DNA of 7,559 nt from Thermoactinomycetaceae bacterium (GTDB lineage: Bacteria; Bacillota; Bacilli; Thermoactinomycetales; Thermoactinomycetaceae): assembly GCA_025449475.1 (NCBI GenBank), contig JANWJM010000056.1, positions 1 through 7,559 on the forward strand, read 5' to 3'. The translations under genes were made by a program, and so were the position numbers. The first letter of the stretch is position 1. Each line of letters begins with the position of its first letter. Positions 1-5,265 of the stretch are shown piece after piece. The notes below the pieces were generated by a model that worked only from the letters and a program-made list of their open reading frames with translations, was not told where the DNA came from and ran no database searches.

Positions 1-461
1 ACATAGAATTGAAACAGGCAATGACAAGGTGGCAAAGCCATCTGATCCAACTCAGGTGGATTCCATGCGCTGACAACGAGCCGTCTTGAATCAGGATTTT
101 GTTTGATTTCTTGGATAATCCAGCGAATCTGATCAACAGTTTTGCCATCGGCTCCTCTAAACGATCGCCATTGTTTTCCATAAATCGGACCTAATTCCCC
201 GTCCTCATCTGCCCATTCATTCCAGATGCGAACGCCGTTTTCTTGTAGGTAACGAACATTGGTATCTCCGCGCAAAAACCACAAAAGTTCATAAATAATC
301 GATCGAATATGGAGCTTCTTGGTGGTGAGCAGAGGAAATCCTTCATTGAGGTCAAAACGCATTTGATGTCCAAAAAGACTAATTGTACCCGTTCCTGTAC
401 GATCTTCTTTGGTGATTCCTTCATTGAGGATACGCCGACATAGTTCAAGATAAGCTTCCAT
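1..461 (-). CDS. thyA: Thymidylate synthase, N-terminal 153 codons (runs off left edge)
   Basis: ThyA makes dTMP from dUMP in the cytoplasm, using methylenetetrahydrofolate as both one-carbon donor and reductant. The protein starts MEAYLELCRRIL and carries the dUMP-phosphate-binding region EDRTGTG (19-25), then FPLLTTKKL (42-50), ELLWFLRGDTN (58-68) and IYGKQWR (93-99). It also has the arginine pair in DSRRLVVSAWNP (124-135) and the catalytic Cys146 in LPPCH (143-147). Cys146 falls at the same number as in the 264-residue E. coli enzyme, so this is the short form without the insertion of longer Bacillus ThyA. The start ATG at 459-461 follows an excellent SD, AAAAGGAGGA (468-477), six bases upstream. 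The frame is open to the window edge, so the C-terminal ~110 residues lie outside. In many Bacillales a dfrA gene follows, but that cannot be seen here. The gene is divergent from yunB. Confidence 0.97.
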   Translation of the reverse strand, partial: MEAYLELCRRILNEGITKEDRTGTGTISLFGHQMRFDLNEGFPLLTTKKLHIRSIIYELLWFLRGDTNVRYLQENGVRIWNEWADEDGELGPIYGKQWRSFRGADGKTVDQIRWIIQEIKQNPDSRRLVVSAWNPPELDQMALPPCHCLFQFY

Positions 462-490
462 CCTGATTCCTCCTTTTGATCCTTCTTTCT

Positions 491-519
491 ATTCTAGCAT
501 AGTGGACAGGTGATGTTGC
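491..519 (-). promoter_or_regulatory. Candidate sigma-A promoter for thyA (extended -10)
   Basis: On the minus strand an extended -10, TGCTAGAAT, has its core hexamer TAGAAT at 491-496 (5/6 to TATAAT). Seventeen bases upstream is a weak -35, GCAACA (514-519, 3/6). It lies about 30 bases ahead of the thyA start. The TG extension compensates for the poor -35. It overlaps the proposed yunB promoter on the other strand. Confidence 0.5.
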
Positions 520-526
520 ATAAAAT
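497..526 (+). promoter_or_regulatory. Candidate sigma-E promoter for yunB
   Basis: GCATAGT (497-503) matches the sigma-E -35 consensus KMATATT at 6 of 7 positions. CATAAAAT (519-526) matches the -10 consensus CATACAMT at 7 of 8. The 15-base spacer is in the normal range. Sigma-E control is expected for a mother-cell sporulation gene such as yunB. The predicted transcription start near 532-533 would fall right at the SD, giving a very short 5' leader, which lowers confidence. Confidence 0.45.
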
Positions 527-547
527 TGGGTCAAGGAGGAATTGTCC

Positions 548-1252
548 ATGCTCTTTCGCCGGCGAGCCCTAAGGCGTCCAATTTTGTTTCAAAGTGGGAA
601 CAGAGGGTGGCTATTTTTTTTCATCTTTGTAATGGTCGTGATTCTGATCGTCGTTTATGGGGTTGAAAAGAAGATGGAACCCATGTTGCATGCCATTGCT
701 AAAACAGAGTTAAAAAGAGCAGCTCAGGAAGCGGTATGGAAAGGAGTCAAAGATGTTGCTTCGACACAGGAAGTAGGGGAACTGATGGAGATTGAAAAGG
801 ATCAACAGGGGAAAATTTCAATGGTGAAAGTAGATTCTCGGATCCAAGCCAAATTATATAGCCAAGTGACCAATGGCATACAACAGCAGCTCAAACGTTT
901 AAATAACCAGCGCATCCATCTGAGTTTGGGACAATTGTTTCAAAGTCCGATCTTATCCGGTTATGGACCGAAGATTCCCATTCAACTCTGGCCCAAGGGA
1001 GCAAGTAAAATCTCGCTAGTCCCGAAAATGCAACCAGCCGGTATCAATACCGTATTGGTGAGTCTATCATTGCATGTTCAATCCGAGTTAGGGATCATCC
1101 TTCCTTTTTCCGAAGAGGATACTACTGTTTCGATTACCTATCCATTAGGCGAAGTATTGGTGATGGGCGAAGTACCGGACTATTATTTTTATAACAGTGG
1201 TGGTGAAGTCAAAACATTGCCCACTCTTCCAGTTCCCAAAGAAAGGAAATGA
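548..1252 (+). CDS. yunB: Sporulation protein YunB, membrane-anchored
   Basis: A 234-residue protein of the YunB family, known from Bacillus as a sporulation protein needed for normal spore formation; its biochemical function is unknown. A basic N-terminus (RRRALRR, about residues 4-10) is followed by one hydrophobic segment (about 21-38). The family-typical stretch MEPMLHAIAKTELKRAA comes next, then a mixed alpha/beta extracytoplasmic domain with IPLGQ-like hydrophobic patches near the end. Length is slightly below the ~250 residues of B. subtilis YunB. The positive-inside rule predicts a cytoplasmic N-terminus with the bulk of the protein outside, in sporulation probably in the space between mother cell and forespore. 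I chose ATG 548 because AAGGAGGA (533-540) is seven bases upstream; an in-frame TTG at 542 is almost on top of the SD. Family assignment rests on recognising the N-terminal half and on the lytH/lipA neighbourhood. Confidence 0.88.
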   Translation: MLFRRRALRRPILFQSGNRGWLFFFIFVMVVILIVVYGVEKKMEPMLHAIAKTELKRAAQEAVWKGVKDVASTQEVGELMEIEKDQQGKISMVKVDSRIQAKLYSQVTNGIQQQLKRLNNQRIHLSLGQLFQSPILSGYGPKIPIQLWPKGASKISLVPKMQPAGINTVLVSLSLHVQSELGIILPFSEEDTTVSITYPLGEVLVMGEVPDYYFYNSGGEVKTLPTLPVPKERK

Positions 1253-1366
1253 AGATTAGAGTGATCCGAACAATACCAGAAAAGCAATGGTTAAGCGAGT
1301 GTTCTCTGATTGAGTTAGGGTACAATAAAAATGATACAGAAAATCACGGAAAGGATGTCATGCCGC

Positions 1367-2143
1367 TTGAACAATACACATGAGATTGATTATCGGATTT
1401 ATGGCGATGATATGCAATTTGTTGAAATTGAACTTGATCCTAATGAGACGGTCTTTGCCGAAGCGGGTAGCTTAATGATGATGGAAGATGGCATACGAAT
1501 GGAAACGATCTTTGGAGATGGGGGTGGTTCGAGTGGCGGATGGATGGATAAACTGATAGGTGCAGGAAAACGGTTGATAACTGGCGAAAGTTTGTTTATG
1601 ACTGCATTTACCAATGTAGGCGGTCCAGGAAAACGACACGTCTCATTTGCTGCTCCGTATCCTGGGAAAATCATCCCCCTCGATTTAGCCCAATTGGGCG
1701 GAAAAGCGATCTGTCAAAAAGATGCTTTTTTATGTGCTGCCAAAGGTGTTTCCATTGGTGTCGATTTTAAACGAAAGCTTGGAAGAGGATTTTTTGGTGG
1801 CGAAGGATTTATTATGCAAAAACTTGAAGGGGATGGACTGGCTTTTGTTCATTCGGGTGGAACGATCTATGAAAAAGAATTACAGATGGGCGAGAAACTT
1901 CGGATCGATACAGGATGTTTAGTCGCGATGACTAAAACTGTCGATTATGATATTGAGTTTGTCGGGGGAATCAAAACGGCTTTATTTGGAGGAGAAGGCT
2001 TATTTTTTGCCACTTTGTCAGGGCCTGGAAAAGTTTGGGTTCAATCATTGCCCTTTAACCGTTTAGCGAGTCGTGTCTTTGCAGCGGCTACAACCGGAGA
2101 GAATAGTGAAGAGAGTGGATTGTTTAAGCGATTAATGGACTAA
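1367..2143 (+). CDS. AIM24 / TIGR00266 family protein
   Basis: A 258-residue protein of the AIM24-like (TIGR00266) family, widespread in bacteria and of unknown function. Members form a beta-rich, tubby-like fold; the eukaryotic relative Aim24 is mitochondrial. Visible signature pieces are HEIDYRIYGDDMQFVEIEL (5-23), AEAGSLMMM (31-39), a glycine-rich loop (50-58) and GKIIPLDL (100-107). Further on are Cys116 and Cys123 in CQKDAFLC, GFFGGEGFIMQKLEGDG (141-157), and GLFFATLSGPGKVWVQSLP (211-229). No signal peptide or membrane segment is seen. The start is uncertain. ATGs at 1331 and 1355 are in frame, but neither has a well-spaced SD, and family members usually begin a few residues before HEIDY. 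TTG 1367 has AAAGGATG (1350-1357) nine bases upstream and gives the expected N-terminus. It sits 114 bp after yunB in the same direction, so it may be co-transcribed with it. Confidence 0.88.
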   Translation: MNNTHEIDYRIYGDDMQFVEIELDPNETVFAEAGSLMMMEDGIRMETIFGDGGGSSGGWMDKLIGAGKRLITGESLFMTAFTNVGGPGKRHVSFAAPYPGKIIPLDLAQLGGKAICQKDAFLCAAKGVSIGVDFKRKLGRGFFGGEGFIMQKLEGDGLAFVHSGGTIYEKELQMGEKLRIDTGCLVAMTKTVDYDIEFVGGIKTALFGGEGLFFATLSGPGKVWVQSLPFNRLASRVFAAATTGENSEESGLFKRLMD

Positions 2144-2199
2144 AATGCGTGAAATGAAAATGGTTCTACGAGAGAAAGTCTTAAAAGATAGGCATAAAT

Positions 2200-2275
2200 T
2201 AGCGGGAACGTAGCAAATGTTTGTCGCTCCTCTTGCAATGCTTCTATTGCGTAACTTCGCTCGTCCCGCTATTTT
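2200..2275 (+). terminator. Long-looped hairpin followed by U-run after the AIM24-family gene
   Basis: TAGCGGGA (2200-2207) pairs perfectly with TCCCGCTA (2264-2271). Skipping one bulged A, two more C-G pairs extend the stem inward. A run of five T (2272-2276) follows on the plus strand, as in an intrinsic terminator for the upstream plus-strand gene. The 50-odd-base apical part is unusually long and holds a second hairpin, GCAAT (2235-2239) with ATTGC (2246-2250). It lies between two convergent genes; on the minus strand the T-tract is poor, so it probably works mainly in the plus direction. Confidence 0.55.
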
Positions 2276-2297
2276 TGATTGAATGATGAATGCTTTC

Positions 2298-3302
2298 TCA
2301 AGAGGGATTTCTTTTCGTATCTTTTCTTAATTTTTTTGCTTCCTGTTCCCACTTTCGTAAACTAACAAAAGGATCAATGGAATAGGTTTGTTTTCCATTG
2401 AATCGATAGATGCCATAATGGAGATGGGGAGGGAATTTTCCAGCAGTTCCTGGTGGTCCATAGCCCGAGGATCCGACACTTCCAATCACGTCTCCTGGTT
2501 TTACAACCATTCCTTTTTTCAATCCGTTGCGGAAACCGTTCAGATGAGCATAATAATGGTAATTATTGTTTACATCCCTAATTCCAATGCGCCACCCTCC
2601 ATATCGATTCCAACCGATGAGTTCAATATATCCATAGCAAGTACTGAGGACAGGTGTTCCATAACTGGCAAAGATGTCTGTTCCTTCATGCATCCGAAGA
2701 CCTCCCCAACCTCTTCGATCCCCCCATGTGCTACGATAGGTATAGTTGTACTGAAGCGGGATGGGAAATCTTTTTTCATCCAAATCCAACTTGGTAGTTT
2801 GGCGAAAAATCTCAGCCATATGCGCAATAATATCGACAGTGGTGGGATGTTGATAATATTTCCACAACTGCTCCCGTATCGCATCTTCTGACGTTCCTTG
2901 TTGGACCAAAAAATGACTCAACGAATATAATACATCCATAGGATTAGTGGGATCTGCTTTTTTATCACCATCTCCATCTCGACCAATTCCTTGGAAAAGT
3001 TGGATGGTGACCGGTGAGGTATCTTTGGAATTTGGATTCATCGCTCCTGCCCACCACTGAGGGGGGATCTGGATGGAAAGCAAAGGTTTTTTCTTTTCTT
3101 TTGTTTGGATGTTCCGGATATTATATTCAAACTGGTCAACGGCCGCTAGATAGTACCATGGGACTTGTGTAAGTGTCTCCATCGTTTCAAATAGGTGTTT
3201 TTTGTCTGTTGAGGTTGGTTGGTGGGCAAATGCAACATATTGATCGTTTATTCCTAGAAGAGTAGTTAGGATCATTATCAAGATCATTATTTTTTGTATC
3301 AT
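2298..3302 (-). CDS. lytH: Spore cortex L-Ala-D-Glu endopeptidase LytH-like, M23 metallopeptidase
   Basis: LytH (YunA) is a sporulation-specific peptidase of B. subtilis that trims cortex peptidoglycan stem peptides to single L-alanine side chains. This 334-residue protein is close to the ~326 of that enzyme. An N-terminal hydrophobic signal or anchor spans about residues 5-17. The C-terminal half is a clear M23/LytM domain. The zinc ligands are predicted as His205 and Asp209 in HEGTD and His295 in HLH (293-295), with His293 (and His253 in YYAHLNG) in the catalytic positions. The middle (about 45-165) resembles lytic-transglycosylase-like sequence, with a DGDGDKKADPTNP loop (109-121). Start ATG 3302 is preferred because GGTGATCC, perfectly complementary to the 16S 3' end, is correctly placed. 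A GTG at 3335 would add 11 residues but lacks an SD. The gene is divergent from lipA, as the yun/yut neighbourhood predicts. I could not find a convincing sigma-K or sigma-G promoter. Confidence 0.92.
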   Translation of the reverse strand: MIQKIMILIMILTTLLGINDQYVAFAHQPTSTDKKHLFETMETLTQVPWYYLAAVDQFEYNIRNIQTKEKKKPLLSIQIPPQWWAGAMNPNSKDTSPVTIQLFQGIGRDGDGDKKADPTNPMDVLYSLSHFLVQQGTSEDAIREQLWKYYQHPTTVDIIAHMAEIFRQTTKLDLDEKRFPIPLQYNYTYRSTWGDRRGWGGLRMHEGTDIFASYGTPVLSTCYGYIELIGWNRYGGWRIGIRDVNNNYHYYAHLNGFRNGLKKGMVVKPGDVIGSVGSSGYGPPGTAGKFPPHLHYGIYRFNGKQTYSIDPFVSLRKWEQEAKKLRKDTKRNPS

Positions 3303-3303
3303 A

Positions 3304-3311
3304 GGATCACC
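3304..3311 (-). promoter_or_regulatory. Shine-Dalgarno of lytH, 3' portion only (GGTGATCC)
   Basis: Read on the minus strand this is GGTGATCC, an eight-base perfect match to the last part of the full SD complement AAAGGAGGTGATCC. The usual AAGGA half is absent. Projecting the full SD onto this register puts GGAGG about seven bases from the ATG at 3300-3302, which is ideal. This decides the start of lytH. Confidence 0.7.
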
Positions 3312-3390
3312 GTTTTCGAAACAAATGTTGTCCACTCATGGCATAAGCATTGTTTCATAGGGCTTTGCCAGAATTAGGGTGCGAAAATCC

Positions 3391-3531
3391 ATGAAAATAG
3401 GTACACAGCACCAAAGAGTATATAGGTATCTTAACCGGCAAATGGGGAAATTATTTGTCATGAAAGAGGAAAATATAAGTATGGAAGATGTATGGTTGAT
3501 CGATCAAGAAACAGGAAGGAAGGATCGGTGA
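3391..3531 (+). CDS. Doubtful 46-codon ORF upstream of lipA, possibly frameshifted
   Basis: Reads MKIGTQHQRVYRYLNR... and ends ...EDVWLIDQETGRKDR. ATG 3391 has no good SD; an internal ATG at 3481 (16 codons) has AAAGAGGA about nine bases upstream. Near its end is a tandem AGGA repeat (three copies, around 3512-3524). A shift in frame there would continue as KEGSVIIENQYDVVR to a stop at 3561-3563, which reads like natural protein. I do not recognise a family. It may be a real small gene, a gene broken by slippage, or chance. Nothing else in the 3303-3598 region looks coding on either strand. Confidence 0.2.
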   Translation: MKIGTQHQRVYRYLNRQMGKLFVMKEENISMEDVWLIDQETGRKDR

Positions 3532-3598
3532 TTATAGAAAATCAATATGATGTGGTAAGATAGAATCAGATAGATTCAGATTTCTAAGAGGATGCTGT

Positions 3599-3682
3599 TT
3601 GGAACGACCACCCCTTATCTCTTTGTTAAAGAGTCAACAAGCGCGTCAATTGTTAGGTTTGAAATGGCATGATACAAGATGA
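3599..3682 (+). CDS. Possible 27-codon leader ORF just before lipA
   Basis: A TTG-started frame, MERPPLISLLKSQQARQLLG and on to KWHDTR, is preceded by AAGAGG seven bases upstream. Its stop (3680-3682) overlaps the SD of lipA (GAGGAGGG, 3681-3688), 12 bases before the lipA ATG. This geometry would suit translational coupling or a leader peptide. The peptide has no attenuator-like codon run, no recognised family and no membrane segment. The evidence is only the SD and spacing, so it may be chance. Confidence 0.25.
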   Translation: MERPPLISLLKSQQARQLLGLKWHDTR

Positions 3683-3694
3683 GGAGGGCTTTCT

Positions 3695-4573
3695 ATGGAG
3701 CGCAAACCTGAATGGCTAAAAGTCAAATTGCATACAAATGATAATTTTCGCGAGCTGAAGCAAATGATGAGGAGTAAAACATTACATACCGTTTGCGAAG
3801 AGGCGCGATGTCCCAATATTTTTGAGTGCTGGGCGAATCGTACAGCCACTTTTATGATCCTTGGAGATATCTGTACACGCGCTTGCCGTTTCTGTGCCGT
3901 AAAAACAGGTCTTCCCACCGAGCTGGATCGTCAAGAACCTGAGCGGGTGGCGGAAGCGGTCAGTCAGATGGGGGTCAAACATGCAGTGGTGACCTCCGTT
4001 GCTCGCGATGATCTCGCGGATGGAGGAGCATCAATTTTTGCAGAAACGATTCGGGCTATCCGGAAGCGAAACCCACTAACCAGTGTTGAAGTGCTCATTC
4101 CAGACTTTATGGGCAATTGGGATGCGCTAAAGGTCGTCATGGATGCAAGACCAGATATTCTCAATCACAATATCGAAACGGTTGCCCGTCTGTCAGATCG
4201 TGTCCGTTCGAAAGCCAAATATCCGCGTTCACTTGAGCTTCTTAAGCGAGCTAAACAGATGCAGCCAGATATCCCGACCAAATCGAGTATTATGGTGGGA
4301 GTTGGCGAGACGTATGATGAGGTACTGGAAGCGATGAGGGATTTACGTGCGCATGATGTCGATATTGTAACAATTGGTCAATATTTGCAACCCACCAAAA
4401 AACATTTAAAGATTGAGCGTTATTGTACACCGGAAGAGTTTGCTTCTTGGAAAGAGGCTGGATTAGCGATGGGCTTCTCTCACGTCGAATCGGGACCGTT
4501 GGTGCGTAGTTCTTATCATGCACATGAACAAGTGAAATCGGCGCAGCAGCGTATGGTTGCTGAAGGAGAGTAA
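3695..4573 (+). CDS. lipA: Lipoyl synthase LipA, radical SAM
   Basis: LipA inserts two sulfur atoms at C6 and C8 of octanoyl groups bound to lipoyl domains of 2-oxoacid dehydrogenases and the glycine cleavage H protein. It uses S-adenosylmethionine and two [4Fe-4S] clusters. All ligands are visible. The auxiliary cluster motif C-x4-C-x5-C is at Cys34, Cys39 and Cys45. The radical SAM motif C-x3-C-x2-C is at Cys60, Cys64 and Cys67 (CTRACRFC). The C-terminal RSSYHA (271-276) carries the serine ligand of the auxiliary cluster. TSVARDDLADGGA (about 109-121) and VGVGETYDEV are also typical. At 292 residues it is full length and cytosolic. ATG 3695 follows GAGGAGGG (3681-3688) six bases upstream. 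The next gene, yutD, starts one base after the lipA stop, so the two are one transcript and probably translationally coupled. Confidence 0.98.
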   Translation: MERKPEWLKVKLHTNDNFRELKQMMRSKTLHTVCEEARCPNIFECWANRTATFMILGDICTRACRFCAVKTGLPTELDRQEPERVAEAVSQMGVKHAVVTSVARDDLADGGASIFAETIRAIRKRNPLTSVEVLIPDFMGNWDALKVVMDARPDILNHNIETVARLSDRVRSKAKYPRSLELLKRAKQMQPDIPTKSSIMVGVGETYDEVLEAMRDLRAHDVDIVTIGQYLQPTKKHLKIERYCTPEEFASWKEAGLAMGFSHVESGPLVRSSYHAHEQVKSAQQRMVAEGE

Positions 4574-4574
4574 G

Positions 4575-4853
4575 ATGAAAAAGATTCGATTCAATGGAAA
4601 AATATATCAACTGTTATCCGACTATAAAGATGGTTGGGATGAGGGAGCCTTTCGCAGACGCTATAGTGATATTCTGGATAAATATGATTATATTGTAGGC
4701 GATTGGGGATATGGTCAATTGAGATTGAAGGGGTTTTTTGAAGATGACCATGTTCGGGCAACCCAAGAAACGAAAATCAGTTATTTAAAAGAATATTTAA
4801 ATGAATACTGCAACTTTGATTGTGCTTATTTTGTATTACGAAAAAAAAGCTAA
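4575..4853 (+). CDS. yutD: YutD family protein (DUF1027)
   Basis: A 92-residue conserved Firmicute protein of unknown function, recognised by GWDEGAFRRRYSDILDKYDY (20-39), the VGDWGYGQLRLKGFF block (41-55) and the C-terminal EYCNFDCAYFVLRK (77-90), whose two cysteines are at 79 and 83. It has no signal peptide or transmembrane segment and is presumably cytosolic. Pairing with lipA matches the yut gene neighbourhood of Bacillus. The SD AAGGAG (4563-4568) lies inside the last codons of lipA, six bases before ATG 4575. A TTG at 4557, also in frame, has no SD. The gene ends inside the left arm of the downstream terminator, so the stop codon TAA is part of the stem. Confidence 0.92.
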   Translation: MKKIRFNGKIYQLLSDYKDGWDEGAFRRRYSDILDKYDYIVGDWGYGQLRLKGFFEDDHVRATQETKISYLKEYLNEYCNFDCAYFVLRKKS

Positions 4854-4878
4854 CCACCAGACGATGAGCTGGTGGTTA
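4851..4878. terminator. Bidirectional intrinsic terminator between yutD and the DUF3055-like gene
   Basis: A perfect ten-base-pair stem, TAACCACCAG (4851-4860) with CTGGTGGTTA (4869-4878), encloses an eight-base loop. On the minus strand it is followed by a run of eight U (from the A-tract at 4841-4848), a very strong terminator for the minus-strand gene ending at 4880. On the plus strand TTTAT follows, enough for termination of lipA-yutD. The yutD stop codon is inside the stem, and the opposing stop codon lies one base outside it. Confidence 0.9.
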
Positions 4879-4879
4879 T

Positions 4880-5155
4880 TTATGATACGAATGAATATAA
4901 AAAGTTCCGCAATTCCGTCGCTTCCTCTTCCGAAAGTTGATAGACATATTCCAAATATCCCGGCTCTTCCAAATCATCCTCTCCAATGATTGCAAAACGA
5001 TTGGATTGCAGATTGAGTACAAGCAATTTCCCATAAAAACGATCTGTGCTTGTAATCGCTAAGTCAAAGCGATTGGATTCTCCTACAAAGCTAATATAAC
5101 GAGTCGTGGTGTTTTCTTTTTCATCATAGAGGTAGATCCATTCTTCTTGTGACAT
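4880..5155 (-). CDS. Small conserved protein, DUF3055/SAV0927-like
   Basis: A 91-residue acidic cytosolic protein. The segment TRYISFVGESNRFDLAI (18-34), then DRFYGKLLVLNLQSNRFAII (38-57) and GEDDLEEPGYLE, followed by a C-terminal helix EEEATELRNFL, matches my recollection of the Firmicute-only DUF3055 (SAV0927-like) family, which has no known function. That assignment is from memory of the pattern and should be checked. ATG 5155 is preceded by AAGGAGA (5166-5172) ten bases upstream, slightly long but acceptable. It appears to be its own transcription unit, with a promoter upstream and the strong terminator downstream. Confidence 0.78.
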   Translation of the reverse strand: MSQEEWIYLYDEKENTTTRYISFVGESNRFDLAITSTDRFYGKLLVLNLQSNRFAIIGEDDLEEPGYLEYVYQLSEEEATELRNFLYSFVS

Positions 5156-5198
5156 GCCTTTGGCTTCTCCTTATCGTAAAATAGTCTGCTTCCATTTC

Positions 5199-5228
5199 AT
5201 TATACATGACCTTCACTCTTTTCTGGAA
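5199..5228 (-). promoter_or_regulatory. Candidate sigma-A promoter for the DUF3055-like gene
   Basis: On the minus strand a perfect TATAAT sits at 5199-5204. The best -35 is weak: TTCCAG (5223-5228) at an 18-base spacer. It is about 45 bases before the start codon. The perfect -10 carries the call. Confidence 0.5.
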
Positions 5229-5265
5229 ATAAGATCAAGGAGAGGTTTCGAAGTCGAGATCCAAT

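Noticed and set aside
191..448. An 85-codon minus-strand open frame starting at 448
   Set aside because: It overlaps thyA in another frame; the thyA frame has unmistakable ThyA motifs and a strong SD.
542..547. TTG at 542 as the yunB start
   Set aside because: It begins one base after the SD, too close for initiation; ATG 548 has ideal spacing.
1253..1366. A promoter for the AIM24-family gene with TACAAT at 1321-1326
   Set aside because: No -35-like hexamer at the right distance; the nearest (TTAAGC at 1291-1296) is 24 bases away.
1399..1674. A 91-codon minus-strand frame rich in Pro and Ser
   Set aside because: It is antisense to the AIM24-family gene, without SD or recognisable domain.
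2388..2891. A 167-codon plus-strand open frame inside lytH
   Set aside because: It lies fully antisense to the M23 peptidase gene, has no SD, and its sequence is low-complexity Ser/Ile-rich as expected for an antisense frame.
3303..3335. GTG at 3335 as the lytH start
   Set aside because: It has no SD and adds polar residues before the signal segment; ATG at 3302 has a well-placed SD.
3532..3561. A sigma-A promoter for lipA with -10 TAAGAT at 3556-3561
   Set aside because: No usable -35 at 16-18 bases (TTATAG or TATAGA), and only 4/6 match in the -10; too weak to annotate.
3623..3654. TTGTT / AACAA / TTGTT alternating pairing before lipA, suggestive of an attenuator
   Set aside because: Stems are only five A/T-rich pairs with no terminator U-run and no known riboswitch motif; chance is likely.
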